64,000 bases of DNA from positions 62,001 to 126,000 of the forward strand of contig NZ_BDBN01000021.1 of assembly GCF_001613005.1 (NCBI RefSeq). Direction: 5' to 3'. The notes beneath the pieces are model-generated. The model was not told the origin of the DNA, made no database searches, and saw only the letters and a list, made by a program, of their open reading frames with translations. Shown here one piece after another: positions 27,202-37,446 of the stretch; positions within the stretch are counted from its first letter, which is position 1, and each line of letters starts with the position of its first letter. The position numbers and the translations under genes are program-made. This stretch comes from Nocardia nova NBRC 15556 (GTDB taxonomy: Bacteria > Actinomycetota > Actinomycetes > Mycobacteriales > Mycobacteriaceae).

Positions 27202-29235
27202 TCACACCGTCAGCCGCAGCGCCTCCGGCCGTTCCACTTCCTCCAGCAGTTTCGCCGCGATATTGTCCAGCGCGCGATCGAAGAGTGCGCGATCGTCCGG
27301 GTCGGCGCAATCCCAATCGTCGAGATAGCGGCACAGCCATTTGCGCCAAGCGGCGAGAATGCGGTCGTACTCGGCCTGGCCACTCGCGGTCAGATCCATT
27401 CGGTCGCCGTCGAATTCGATGTAGCCGGATCGCACTGCCTTGTCGTACACCGGTTCCAGCACTTCCGGCGGCATCCAGTGCGCTCGCGCCACCGCCGCGA
27501 GCTCGGCCGAACCGCGGGCGCGCTGCAACATCTTCACCTGCCCGATGGCCCAGGCCTGATCCCGGCCGAGCGGACTGTCCGCGGCCGCCAGGATCTGCGG
27601 ATCGGGCAGCTCGTCGTCGCGCAGTCTGCGCAGCACGTTCGCCAGCGAATGCTCCAGGCGGACAATACGATCCGGAGAATCGGGCACCGAGAAACCGCCG
27701 CCCACATCGGCCGCCTCCGCGCGGACGCTGTCGCGCAATGGAACCTGCTTCAGGAACCACGCCACGACGAAACCGACCACGGCCACCGGCACCACCCAGC
27801 GGAAGACGTAATCGATGGTGTCGGCATAGGCGTCGATGATCGGGATCGCCTGGGCGTACGGAAGCTGGTGCAACAGTTGCGGACTCTGCGCCACCGCGGG
27901 CGGCACCCCGGGCACCTCGGTGAGCGCCTGGCGCAGATTCGGTTCCAGCTGATTGCTGTAGAGCGTGCCGAAGATCGCGGTGCCGAAGGTCGACCCGACG
28001 GTCCGGAAGAAGGTGACACCCGAGGTGGCGGTGCCCAGGTCCTGGTACGGGACGGTGTTCTGCACGACGATCGTCAGCACCTGCATCGCCAGGCCGATGC
28101 CCAGACCGAGGATCAGCATGTACAGCGATTGCAGCCAGAAGCCGGTGGTCCGGCCCATGGTCGACATCAGATACAGCCCCACCGCCATGACCGCGGTGCC
28201 CGCGACCGGGAAGTATTTGTAGTAGCCGGTCCGGCCCACCACCTGGCCGGAGATGATCGAGGTGGTGAACAGGCCCACCACCAACGGCAGGGTGCGCAGT
28301 CCGGACGCGGTGGCCGAGACACCGTTGACGTATTGCAGATAGGCCGGCAGATAGGTCATCGCGCCGAGCATCGCGAAGCCGACGATGAAGCTGAGGATCG
28401 AGCAGACGGTGAAGACATTGCTGCGGAACAGATGCATCGGCAGCATCGGCTCGGCCGCGCGGGTCTCGACGAAGACGAACGCTGTCAGCAGGACCACCGC
28501 GGCCGCGAACAGTCCGATGATGGTCGCCGAACCCCACGGATACTCCTGGCCGCCCCATTCCAGTCCGAGAATCAGACAGCTGACGCCGATCGCGACCAGT
28601 GCGATGCCGGCGTAGTCGACCACCGGCCGCACCGCGGCGCGGATCGACGGAATCGCCCGTGCCGCAACGGCGATCATCAGAATCGCCAGCGGCACGTTCA
28701 CGTAGAAGCACCAGCGCCAGCTGGCATGGTCGGTGAACAGCCCGCCCAGCGTAGGGCCGACCACGGTGGTGATGCCGAAGACCGCGCCCAGCGCACCCTG
28801 ATATTTGCCCCGGTCACGCAGCGGGATCACATCGGCGATCAGCGCCATCGAGGTCACCATCAGCCCGCCCGCGCCGACTCCCTGGATGCCGCGCGCGACG
28901 ATGAGCAGCGTCATGCCGTGAGCGAGCCCCGCTACCATCGACCCGACGATGAAGATCAGTCCGCTGAGCTGGAAGATCAGTTTGCGGCCGAACAGGTCGC
29001 CGAATTTTCCCGCCAGCGCGGTGGCGACGGCCTCGGCCAGCAGATACGCCGTCACGACCCAGGCCATATGCCCGGCGCCACCCAGGTCGGCGACGATGGT
29101 CGGCAACGCGGTCGACACGATGGTCTGGTCGAGCGCGGCCATCAACATCCCCAGCACGACGGTGGCGAAGACGACGTTGACGCGGGTATGGCTCACGGGT
29201 GCGGGCGATTCGGCGACTGCGGCGACACCGGACAT
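27202..29235 (-). CDS. DHA2-family MFS transporter with C-terminal wHTH-like domain
   Basis: 677 residues from the ATG at 29235. The first about 500 residues form a 14-segment DHA2 (EmrB/QacA-type) drug:H+ antiporter: motif D1 ALDQTIVSTALPTIV, motif A GKFGDLFGRKLIF, and motif C region GPTLGGLF in segment 5. Residues from about 505 to 677 are cytoplasmic and unusual for DHA2. They include HWMPPEVLEPVYDKAVRSG and YIEFDGDRMDLTASGQAEYD, which look like the helix and wing of a MarR-type winged helix. I recall such extensions in mycobacterial DHA2 proteins. The exported compound is unknown. Confidence 0.9.
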   Translation of the reverse strand: MSGVAAVAESPAPVSHTRVNVVFATVVLGMLMAALDQTIVSTALPTIVADLGGAGHMAWVVTAYLLAEAVATALAGKFGDLFGRKLIFQLSGLIFIVGSMVAGLAHGMTLLIVARGIQGVGAGGLMVTSMALIADVIPLRDRGKYQGALGAVFGITTVVGPTLGGLFTDHASWRWCFYVNVPLAILMIAVAARAIPSIRAAVRPVVDYAGIALVAIGVSCLILGLEWGGQEYPWGSATIIGLFAAAVVLLTAFVFVETRAAEPMLPMHLFRSNVFTVCSILSFIVGFAMLGAMTYLPAYLQYVNGVSATASGLRTLPLVVGLFTTSIISGQVVGRTGYYKYFPVAGTAVMAVGLYLMSTMGRTTGFWLQSLYMLILGLGIGLAMQVLTIVVQNTVPYQDLGTATSGVTFFRTVGSTFGTAIFGTLYSNQLEPNLRQALTEVPGVPPAVAQSPQLLHQLPYAQAIPIIDAYADTIDYVFRWVVPVAVVGFVVAWFLKQVPLRDSVRAEAADVGGGFSVPDSPDRIVRLEHSLANVLRRLRDDELPDPQILAAADSPLGRDQAWAIGQVKMLQRARGSAELAAVARAHWMPPEVLEPVYDKAVRSGYIEFDGDRMDLTASGQAEYDRILAAWRKWLCRYLDDWDCADPDDRALFDRALDNIAAKLLEEVERPEALRLTV

Positions 29236-29390
29236 TAGCTCAGTATGTGCCCTTGGCCCGATTCGATCGGCGTAACACGGCAATACGCCGGCTTGCTTCC
29301 CTCACCCGCAAATCTTCGGCATTCATATCGCCCATGCCGGAGCGATGGTCGATACCCTGACGACACGGCGACCGAACCCTACCGCCGGAA

Positions 29391-29406
29391 CTTACTCTGG
29401 AGTAAG
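29391..29406. promoter_or_regulatory. Palindrome CTTACTC-tg-GAGTAAG upstream of SDR gene
   Basis: Inverted repeat with 7-base perfect arms and a two-base centre, 60 bases upstream of the SDR start at 29467. Size and symmetry fit a TetR-type operator. No TetR gene lies next to it in this window, so the regulator would act in trans. Confidence 0.45.
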
Positions 29407-29466
29407 GTCACGCGGTGAGGATGCGACGAGGCTCCTACTCCCAAACGTAAACAGTGAGGTCTCACC

Positions 29467-30342
29467 ATGGCGTGGAATCCCAGCGAGATCCCGGCGCAGC
29501 ACGGACGCACGTTCGTGATCACCGGAGCCAACGGCGGTATCGGCAAGCACACCACCCGAGCACTGGCCGCCAAGGGGGCGACCGTGATCATGGCCTGCCG
29601 CAACACCACGACAGCACAGCAGGTCGCCGACGGTATCGAGGGTGATGTCCGAGTTTCCGCACTGGATCTGGCCGATCTCGCCTCGATTCGCGAATTCGCC
29701 GAGCGCACCGGGGAATTCGATGTGCTGATCAACAACGCGGGACTGATGAACATCCCCTTCTCGCGGACCGAGGACGGCTTCGAAACCCAGTGGGGGGTCA
29801 ACCATCTCGGTCACTTCGCGCTGACCGGACTGCTGCTGGACCGTATCGGCGACCGGGTGGTCACTCTCGCCAGCATCGCGCACCGGCAGACGCCGAAGCT
29901 GTGGATCGACGACCTCAACTACGAGAACCGCCGCTACCAGCGCAACCTCGCCTACGCACAGTCGAAGTTGTCGAATCTGATGTTCGCGCGCGAACTGCAA
30001 CGACGCCTGGCCGAGTCCGGATCCGCCAAGCGGTCCTATGCCGTCCACCCCGGCGTCTCGCCCACCGATCTGTTCACCCGGACCGAGACCCCGCTCGACA
30101 AGGTCGCCAAGCCCTTCATCGCATTGGCCGGGCACTCCCCGCGCAAGGCGGCGGAGTCGAGCCTCTACGCGGCCACCGTGCCGGACGCCGATCCGAACAC
30201 CTACTGGGGACCGACGCTGCTGTTCGGTTCCCGCGGTCCGGTGCGGCCGTCACCGTCGAGCGGGCTGTCGAAGAACACCGATCTGCAGCGGCGGCTGTGG
30301 GAGGAATCCGAGCGGCTGACCGGCGTGACCTACAAATTCTGA
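29467..30342 (+). CDS. SDR family oxidoreductase
   Basis: 291-residue short-chain dehydrogenase. Cofactor motif FVITGANGGIGKHTTRAL, NNAGLM (NNAG), catalytic Ser in VVTLASIAH and YAQSKLSN (YxxxK) are all present. The sequence is closest in style to the retinol-dehydrogenase/protochlorophyllide-reductase-like SDRs used for lipids and sterols; the substrate is not known. ATG start at 29467. A palindrome upstream suggests control by a repressor. Confidence 0.92.
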   Translation: MAWNPSEIPAQHGRTFVITGANGGIGKHTTRALAAKGATVIMACRNTTTAQQVADGIEGDVRVSALDLADLASIREFAERTGEFDVLINNAGLMNIPFSRTEDGFETQWGVNHLGHFALTGLLLDRIGDRVVTLASIAHRQTPKLWIDDLNYENRRYQRNLAYAQSKLSNLMFARELQRRLAESGSAKRSYAVHPGVSPTDLFTRTETPLDKVAKPFIALAGHSPRKAAESSLYAATVPDADPNTYWGPTLLFGSRGPVRPSPSSGLSKNTDLQRRLWEESERLTGVTYKF

Positions 30343-30406
30343 CCAGCGCCGATCGCCGGGCACCTCACACTACGGCCTGTGTAGTAGACCGGGTACCGTG
30401 GTAGGC

Positions 30407-30880
30407 GTGTCCGCTCCACATCGTCGCCCGGCCCTGATCATCCTGGTGGTCGTGGCCGCGCTGGCGTGCCTGGGGTTGGGCTGGTGGCAGTGGGGACGGT
30501 TCGAATCCTCGTCCGGAACCGCGCAGAACCTCGGTTACGCGCTGCAGTGGCCGCTGTTCGCCGGATTCGTGGTCTTCGCCTATTTCCGGTTCGTGCGACT
30601 CGAACGCGATACCGCCGCCGAGCACACCGAGGCGACGGAACCGGCCGAGGCATCGAGCCCGGCCGACTCCGCGACTCCGGCTCGGCGGAAGACCAAACGG
30701 GCTGCTCCGCGCGAGATCCCGGCCGGCATCCTGCCCGAACGGCCGACCGCCGCCCGCGACGACGACCCGGTGCTGGCCGAATACAACAAATACCTTGCCG
30801 ATCTGCACGCACAGGATGTGCGCGAGCGGATGCACGCCGTGGGGCTCGACGGCCCCGACATCGAGAGGAGAGCCGGTTGA
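30407..30880 (+). CDS. Conserved LprD-like membrane protein
   Basis: 157 residues from the GTG at 30407 (MSAPHRRPALI); GTG at 30398 is an alternative. Two hydrophobic segments: residues 9-27 with GLGWWQWGRFESSSGTAQNL, and QWPLFAGFVVFAYFRFVR. An Ala/Glu-rich stretch and a charged C-terminus (DDPVLAEYNKYLADLHA) follow. It corresponds in sequence and position to M. tuberculosis LprD (Rv1343c); the lipobox-like LAC is weak. Function is unknown. It is coupled to the DUF3817 gene by an overlapping stop/start. Confidence 0.82.
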   Translation: MSAPHRRPALIILVVVAALACLGLGWWQWGRFESSSGTAQNLGYALQWPLFAGFVVFAYFRFVRLERDTAAEHTEATEPAEASSPADSATPARRKTKRAAPREIPAGILPERPTAARDDDPVLAEYNKYLADLHAQDVRERMHAVGLDGPDIERRAG

Positions 30881-31284
30881 GCGCCGACCGCCCCACCACC
30901 CCGGCCGCCACCACCACACCGGCACCGGCCGGCACGCCCGCCCCCGCGGCCCGCGACACCGGCCGCATCCGGTCGGCGCTGACCCGCTACCGCGTGCTCG
31001 CCTACATCACCGGTGTCTGGCTGCTGCTGTTGTGCGCGGAGATGGTGTACAAGTACCTGCTGCTCGACGACAGCAGCAAGGCGCCGCACTGGCTGTTCTA
31101 CATCGGCCAGATCCACGGCATCTTCTACATGCTGTACCTGGTGTTCACCATCGACCTGGGCATCAAGACGCGCTGGAAGCCGCTGACGCTGGTGATCACC
31201 GCGCTCGCCGGAACCATCCCGTTCCTGTCCTTCGTCTGCGAGCACTACCGCACCCGCCAGGTCCGAGCCGAGTTCTTGAGCTGA
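30877..31284 (+). CDS. DUF3817 membrane protein
   Basis: 135 residues with a TTG start at 30877 overlapping the upstream stop and preceded by GAGAGGAGA. A Thr/Pro/Ala-rich N-terminus of about 30 residues leads to three or four membrane segments (LAYITGVWLLLLCAEMVYKY, GQIHGIFYMLYLVFTID, PLTLVITALAGTIPFLSFV). The HG and R/K pattern is that of DUF3817, equivalent to Rv1342c. Function is unknown. It converges on rdgB. Confidence 0.88.
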   Translation: MSADRPTTPAATTTPAPAGTPAPAARDTGRIRSALTRYRVLAYITGVWLLLLCAEMVYKYLLLDDSSKAPHWLFYIGQIHGIFYMLYLVFTIDLGIKTRWKPLTLVITALAGTIPFLSFVCEHYRTRQVRAEFLS

Positions 31285-31298
31285 GCCGCTCGGCGCGC

Positions 31299-31907
31299 TC
31301 AGGACTCGGCGAGTTCGGCCAGTGCCGGGAGCAGGGCGCGCAGGGCTCGGCCGCGGTGGGAGGCGGCGTCCTTGTCCGCCGGAGTGAGCTGGGCCGCCGA
31401 GACCGACCCGCCGGCCGGGACGAACAAGGGGTCGTAGCCGAAACCGCCGTCGCCGACCGGCTTTCGCGCGATCCTGCCCGGCCATTGGCCGAGGGTGACG
31501 ACCTCACGGCCGTCGGCGACCAGGGCGCAGGCCGAGACGAAGCGGGCGCCGCGGCGTTCGTCGGGGACGTCTCCCAGCTGGGCGAGCAGCAGCTCGTTGT
31601 TGGCCGCGTCGTCGCCGTGGCGGCCCGCCCAGCGCGCGGACAGCACGCCCGGCATACCGTTGAGAGCGTCGACCGCGAGGCCGGAATCGTCTGCCACACA
31701 AGGCAATCCGGTGGCCGTCGCACCGTCGCGAGCCTTGGCGAGAGCATTTTCCTCGAAGGTCGCACCCGTTTCGGGGGCCTCCGGGAACGGCGGCACCTCG
31801 TCCAGGCCGATGATCTCCAGACCCGCGACGCCCGCCTCGGCGAGGATGCGGCGCAATTCGCCGAGCTTCTTCGCGTTGCGACTGGCCACCAGTACCCGGC
31901 GCGCCAT
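31299..31907 (-). CDS. rdgB: XTP/dITP diphosphatase (RdgB/HAM1)
   Basis: 202-residue non-canonical purine NTP pyrophosphatase, which hydrolyses ITP, dITP and XTP to clean the nucleotide pool. N-terminal LVASRNAKKLGELRRIL (SRNxxK), GATFEENALAKA, VADDSGLAVDAL and GDGGFGYDPLFVP are the family's substrate and metal motifs. The start ATG shares one base with the rph stop (TAATG), so the pair is coupled, as in M. tuberculosis. Confidence 0.95.
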   Translation of the reverse strand: MARRVLVASRNAKKLGELRRILAEAGVAGLEIIGLDEVPPFPEAPETGATFEENALAKARDGATATGLPCVADDSGLAVDALNGMPGVLSARWAGRHGDDAANNELLLAQLGDVPDERRGARFVSACALVADGREVVTLGQWPGRIARKPVGDGGFGYDPLFVPAGGSVSAAQLTPADKDAASHRGRALRALLPALAELAES

Positions 31908-32677
31908 TACTTCCTCTTCTCGCCCGGCTCGGGCAGATGTCCCGGATACGGCAGCGCGAGCGCCTGCTTCTGGACCTCGAACAGCTGCTCACAGCCGGCC
32001 AGCGCGGAATCCAGCAGCTTGTCCAGGGTCGAGCGGGGGAAGGTGGCGCCCTCGCCGGTGCCCTGGATCTCGACCAGGGTGCCGGTGTCGGTGGCGACCA
32101 CGTTCATATCGACCTCGGCGCGCGAATCCTCCTCGTACGGCAGGTCCAGGCGCACCCGCCCGTCCACCACACCGACGCTGACCGCGGCGATCATGCACGA
32201 GATCGGCTGCGGATCGGCCAGGCGGCCGGCGGCTCCGAGGTAGGTGATCGCATCCGCCAGCGCCACGTAAGCGCCGGTGATCGCCGCGGTGCGGGTGCCG
32301 CCGTCGGCCTGCAGGACATCGCAGTCGAGGGCGATGGTGTTCTCGCCGATCGCGGCCAGGTCGATGCACGCCCGCAGCGACCGGCCGACCAGACGGCTGA
32401 TCTCCTGGGTGCGCCCGCCGACCTTGCCCTTCACCGATTCGCGCCCGCTGCGGGTGTGAGTGGCGGCCGGCAGCATCGCGTATTCGGCTGTGAGCCAGCC
32501 CAATCCGGAGTCGCGCCGCCACGGGGGCACGCCCTCGGTGACGCTCGCGGTGCACATCACCCGCGTCTGACCGAATTCGACCAGTACCGAACCCGCCGGA
32601 TGCGTGGTGAATCCCCGGGTAATCCTTACCTCGCGGAGTTCGTCGTCCGCTCTGCCATCGGCTCGTCTAGACACCAC
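31907..32677 (-). CDS. rph: Ribonuclease PH
   Basis: 256-residue phosphorolytic 3' exoribonuclease acting on tRNA 3' ends. Family sequences are [49 protein letters not shown] and [19 protein letters not shown], including the phosphate-binding TRTA. Length is normal. It is the upstream partner of rdgB. Confidence 0.97.
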   Translation of the reverse strand: MVSRRADGRADDELREVRITRGFTTHPAGSVLVEFGQTRVMCTASVTEGVPPWRRDSGLGWLTAEYAMLPAATHTRSGRESVKGKVGGRTQEISRLVGRSLRACIDLAAIGENTIALDCDVLQADGGTRTAAITGAYVALADAITYLGAAGRLADPQPISCMIAAVSVGVVDGRVRLDLPYEEDSRAEVDMNVVATDTGTLVEIQGTGEGATFPRSTLDKLLDSALAGCEQLFEVQKQALALPYPGHLPEPGEKRK

Positions 32678-32750
32678 GCCAGCCTAAGGGATGGGTACGA
32701 CGCCCCTCCCCCGGCGGGGCACCAACATCTCCACCCGGCGGGGTCGGCGC

Positions 32751-33515
32751 TCAGATGTCGATGACCTCGCCCGGCGAGACCGCGTGCACGGGCCCGCTGA
32801 ACTGCTCCTTGGCCTCGGCGATGACATCTTCGCGCGAGGTCCACGGCGGAATGTGGGTGAGCAGCAGTTCGCCGACACCCGCACGGTCTGCGATCATTCC
32901 GGCCTCGGTGCCCGAAAGGTGAATCCCCGGTGGGCGATTGGCCGGATCGTGCGTCCACGAGGCTTCCGACAGCAGGATGTCGGCACCCTCCGCGAGTTCG
33001 AAAACGGCGGGGCACAAGGCGGTGTCACCCGTGTAGACCAGGGTGCGGCCGGTGGCGGTGGTGATGCGCAGGCCGTAGGACTCCGGCGGGTGGTACATCC
33101 GGCGGGCGACCACCGTGTGGCCGGGGCCGAAGCGCACCTCGGCGCCCTCCTCCCAGGGGCGCATATCGATCACGTCGGACCAGTCGTCGCATTCGCCGCC
33201 GATCTCGGCCGAGGCGTTGCCGATTCGCAGCGCCGAATCCGAGGGGCCCTGCACGATGGCCTTCCCGGTCGGCGGGTTCGGGTGATACCGCCGCCACACC
33301 AGCAATCCGGGCAGGTCCAGGCAGTGATCGGCGTGCAGGTGGGTGAGGAAGATGTCGACCTCGCCGGGATCCAGGTGGCGCTGCAACGCACCCAGCACGC
33401 CGGGACCGAAATCGATCACGGTGGGGGTCATATCCGGACCGGTCAGCAAATAGCCCGACGCAGGGGAATCCGGGCCGGACACACTGCCCGAACACCCGAG
33501 GACGGTGAGGCGCAT
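32751..33515 (-). CDS. MBL-fold cyclic-nucleotide phosphodiesterase (Rv1339-like)
   Basis: 254 residues from the ATG at 33515 (MRLTVLGCSGSVSGPDSP). The metal motif LTHLHADHCLDLPGLL (HxHxDH, about residues 65-80) and LVYTGDTALCP place it with the Rv1339-type atypical class II-like phosphodiesterases, which lower cAMP in mycobacteria. Further ligand positions are visible in ILLSEAS and LLLTHIPPW. The reading frame upstream of 33515 is not supported. In M. tuberculosis murI lies between this gene and the rhomboid gene; here the two are adjacent. Confidence 0.88.
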   Translation of the reverse strand: MRLTVLGCSGSVSGPDSPASGYLLTGPDMTPTVIDFGPGVLGALQRHLDPGEVDIFLTHLHADHCLDLPGLLVWRRYHPNPPTGKAIVQGPSDSALRIGNASAEIGGECDDWSDVIDMRPWEEGAEVRFGPGHTVVARRMYHPPESYGLRITTATGRTLVYTGDTALCPAVFELAEGADILLSEASWTHDPANRPPGIHLSGTEAGMIADRAGVGELLLTHIPPWTSREDVIAEAKEQFSGPVHAVSPGEVIDI

Positions 33516-33584
33516 TCCCCCATGCTGCCACGCTGCATTCTCACTCAACTGGGGATCCCCCAAATCGCCGGCCGGGTTCCGCAG

Positions 33585-34355
33585 TCACCCCGACGATGCG
33601 AGGCGGCCGGCACTCTCCCCGCGACGATGACGACGTTCATTCGATGAGAGTACCCAGCCGGCCAGCAGTCCACCCAACGCACCGAAAAGATGCCCTTGCC
33701 AAGAGATTCCGGACTGTCCGGGCAGCACACCCCACAAAATCGAGCCGTAGAGCAGACCCACGACGACGCCCACGAGGATCTGCCACAGGTTGCGGGTGAA
33801 CAGGCCGCGCGAGATCAGATAGGTGAGCCAGCCGAACACCAGGACCGAGGCGCCGATATGCACCGAACCGCTCGCCCCGGTGAGCCAGGTGCCGATCCCG
33901 GCCACGATCCAGACGATGGCGGTGGCGGCCAGACCGCGACCGATCCCGGTGAGCAACGTCAGCAGGCCGAGCACGATCACCGGCAGGGTGTTGCCGATCA
34001 GATGCGCCCAATTCGCGTGCAGGACGGGGGCGAAGACGATGCCCTCCAGACCCGCGGCCGTCCGGGGCCGCACCCCCGCACCGTCGAGGTCGTGGTTCGA
34101 GACGGTGTCGACCCCCTCGACCGCGTACAGCAGCGCCACGAAGCTGAGGGTCATCGCAATCGCCCGCTGCCACAACAACTTCAGCGCGGCGGTGCGTCCG
34201 GCCTCGGATGCCGGCGTGGCGGGAACGGGCCGCGGCGAGGGAGATTGCGAACCGGGCGGTACGGAACCGGCGGGTTTTCCCGCGGACTTCTGCAGTTCGG
34301 CCCGCAGCGCGGCAATCCGATCCGGGTCGAAGGACGGGCCCATCTGCTCGGCCAC
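33585..34355 (-). CDS. Rhomboid family intramembrane serine protease
   Basis: About 256 residues. I place the start at the GTG at 34355 because AGGAGG is eight bases upstream; GTG 34364 and ATG 34361 are alternatives. A disordered Pro/Ser-rich N-terminus of about 65 residues precedes six or so membrane segments. HANWAHLIGN is the conserved helix-2 motif, SGSVHIGASVLVFGW gives the catalytic Ser (G-A-S), and WQGHLFGALGGLLAG gives the catalytic His. It is equivalent to Rv1337; the substrate is unknown. Confidence 0.9.
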   Translation of the reverse strand: MAEQMGPSFDPDRIAALRAELQKSAGKPAGSVPPGSQSPSPRPVPATPASEAGRTAALKLLWQRAIAMTLSFVALLYAVEGVDTVSNHDLDGAGVRPRTAAGLEGIVFAPVLHANWAHLIGNTLPVIVLGLLTLLTGIGRGLAATAIVWIVAGIGTWLTGASGSVHIGASVLVFGWLTYLISRGLFTRNLWQILVGVVVGLLYGSILWGVLPGQSGISWQGHLFGALGGLLAGWVLSSNERRHRRGESAGRLASSG

Positions 34356-34460
34356 CGCCATCACCTCCTCGCGAGACCGGCCGTCCGGTCGCTCGCCCTC
34401 AACGGTACCGCTGCGGCGAGGAACCGGACTCGGACCGGCGCTGCGGCCGGTCCACCGGGA

Positions 34461-35713
<1,253 letters not shown>

Positions 35714-35760
35714 GGGTGCTCCTGTTTCTTCTGGTCGCCTGGTTCGCGGACGCGTCGGGC

Positions 35761-36183
35761 TCAGGCCCGGGGGTATTCGGTCACGATCTTCACCGGTTCC
35801 TCGGTGACCACACCGTCGAGGATCCGGTAGCTGCGCAGTTCGTGCTCGTGCGGGTCGCGGGTGGACACCAGCACGTAGTGGGCGTTCGGCTCGGAGGCGT
35901 ACGAGATGTCCGTCCGGCTCGGATAGGCCTCCGTGGCGGTGTGCGAGTGGTAGATCACCACCGGCTCCTCGTCGCGGTCGTCCATCTCCCGCCAGACCCG
36001 CAGCTGTTCGCCGGAGTCGAATCGATAGAAGGTGGGCGAGCGCTCGGCGTTGATCATCGCCACGAATCGCTCGGGACGGTCGGAGCCCTCGGCGCCGGCG
36101 ATCACACCGCAGGCCTCGTCGGGATGATCGGCGCGGGCGTGCGCCACCATCGCATCCACGAGATCGGCCCTGATCACCAGCAC
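35761..36183 (-). CDS. mec: JAMM/MPN+ metalloprotease Mec
   Basis: About 140 residues from the GTG at 36183, with AAGGA eight bases upstream; GTG at 36204 is an in-frame alternative. Zn-protease MPN+ motif: Glu in HPDEACGV, then IYHSHTATEAYPSRTDISYA (HxHx7SxxD). In M. tuberculosis Mec hydrolyses the CysO-cysteine adduct to release cysteine. The gene lies first in the mec-cysO-cysM run. Its likely second substrate here is the CysO C-terminal extension. Confidence 0.93.
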   Translation of the reverse strand: MLVIRADLVDAMVAHARADHPDEACGVIAGAEGSDRPERFVAMINAERSPTFYRFDSGEQLRVWREMDDRDEEPVVIYHSHTATEAYPSRTDISYASEPNAHYVLVSTRDPHEHELRSYRILDGVVTEEPVKIVTEYPRA

Positions 36184-36344
36184 AGTTCGAATCCTTCCGC
36201 TCACCGCACGACGCGCCGGCCCGCGCGGGTCGTATCGCTGCCGTCAACGGCCGAGGATATTCGGCTATTCCCACCCACCGCGCGGCCGGGCCTGATATAG
36301 CACGTCGGAGGGCGGCGAAATACCTCGATCGGTGCGGACGCCAC

Positions 36345-37403
36345 TCAGCCGAACAACTCGCGGTAGGTCGGAATGCCCGCCACCGGGTTCGCCCGCAGGA
36401 CCGCGTCCACGATCGCCCGCTCCACACAGACCGCGGCCGCGGTGCACAGTTCGTCGAGCAGCAGCAGATCCGCCGGAAACGCGGGCGGCAGCGCGATATT
36501 CGATTCCGCGGTCGCCGTGCCGGTGGCCAGCGCGAACAGAGTGTCACCGTCCAGCGGGGAATGGGCGGGACGGATCGCGCGGGCCAGCCCGTCGTGCGCG
36601 GTGACGGCGAGGCGGCGACATCCCGCCGGATCCAGCGCGGCATCGGTGGCCACCACACCGATGGTGGTGTTGAGCACGGTTCCCTTCACCGGCAGGGCAT
36701 TGGCGCGGGCCAGCGCTTCGGCCGTGGCGGGTGCCAGACCGAAATGCTCCGGTCCGTCGGTACCCGCTCCCCACGGCAGACCGGTCCGCGGATCGAATAC
36801 CGAGCCGACCGGATTGGCGACCACCAGCGCACCGACGGTATGACCGGCGGCCGGGCCCGCGGTGAAATGCACACTGGCCGTGCCGATTCCGCCTTTGAGG
36901 GAACCGGCACGCGCGCCGGTACCGGCGCCCACACTGCCGCGCTCGAACACCGCACTCGCCGATTCCGTTGCGCGATAGCCGAATTCCGCGGTCGGCCGGA
37001 TATCCCACGCCCCCACCGGGAGATCGAAGATCACCGCGCCCGGAACGATCGGCACCACCCGCGAGGGATCGGCCGGATCCATCGGAATGCCCTCGCCGTC
37101 CTCCTCCAGCCGGCGCATCACCCCGTCGGCGGCCGCCAGCCCGTAGGCGCTGCCGCCGGTGAGCAGTACCGCATTCCCCTGCCGCACCGTCTGTCCGGGA
37201 TCGAGCAGATCGGTCTCGCGAGTGCCCGGTCCCCCGCCGCGCACGTCGACCGAGGCGGTGGCGCCGCCCGGCACGCGCACCACGGTGCATCCGGTCGCGG
37301 CGCCCGAACCCAGCGTCGCGTCCGGATCGAGTTCGTGATGATGGCCGACGAGCACACCAGCGACATCGGTGATCGAATCGCGAGGTCCCGGCACCGAAGT
37401 CAC
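36345..37403 (-). CDS. P1 (DmpA) family peptidase
   Basis: About 352 residues from the GTG at 37403, with AGGAGG four bases upstream; 37427 and 37394 are alternatives. It belongs to the DmpA/OAT-like Ntn-type P1 peptidases that mature by self-cleavage. The PVKGTVLNTTIGVVATDAAL segment near residue 260 contains the Asn-Thr-Thr where cleavage is expected. LLTGGSAYGLAAADGVMRRL and SVGAGTGARAGSLKGGIGTA are family signatures. It is equivalent to Rv1333; the physiological peptide substrate is unknown. It lies in the same run as DUF2017 and clpS. Confidence 0.9.
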   Translation of the reverse strand: MTSVPGPRDSITDVAGVLVGHHHELDPDATLGSGAATGCTVVRVPGGATASVDVRGGGPGTRETDLLDPGQTVRQGNAVLLTGGSAYGLAAADGVMRRLEEDGEGIPMDPADPSRVVPIVPGAVIFDLPVGAWDIRPTAEFGYRATESASAVFERGSVGAGTGARAGSLKGGIGTASVHFTAGPAAGHTVGALVVANPVGSVFDPRTGLPWGAGTDGPEHFGLAPATAEALARANALPVKGTVLNTTIGVVATDAALDPAGCRRLAVTAHDGLARAIRPAHSPLDGDTLFALATGTATAESNIALPPAFPADLLLLDELCTAAAVCVERAIVDAVLRANPVAGIPTYRELFG

Positions 37404-37446
37404 ATGTCCTCCTGCAGAGGTCGGCATCCGCGCGGCGAGAGCGGAG

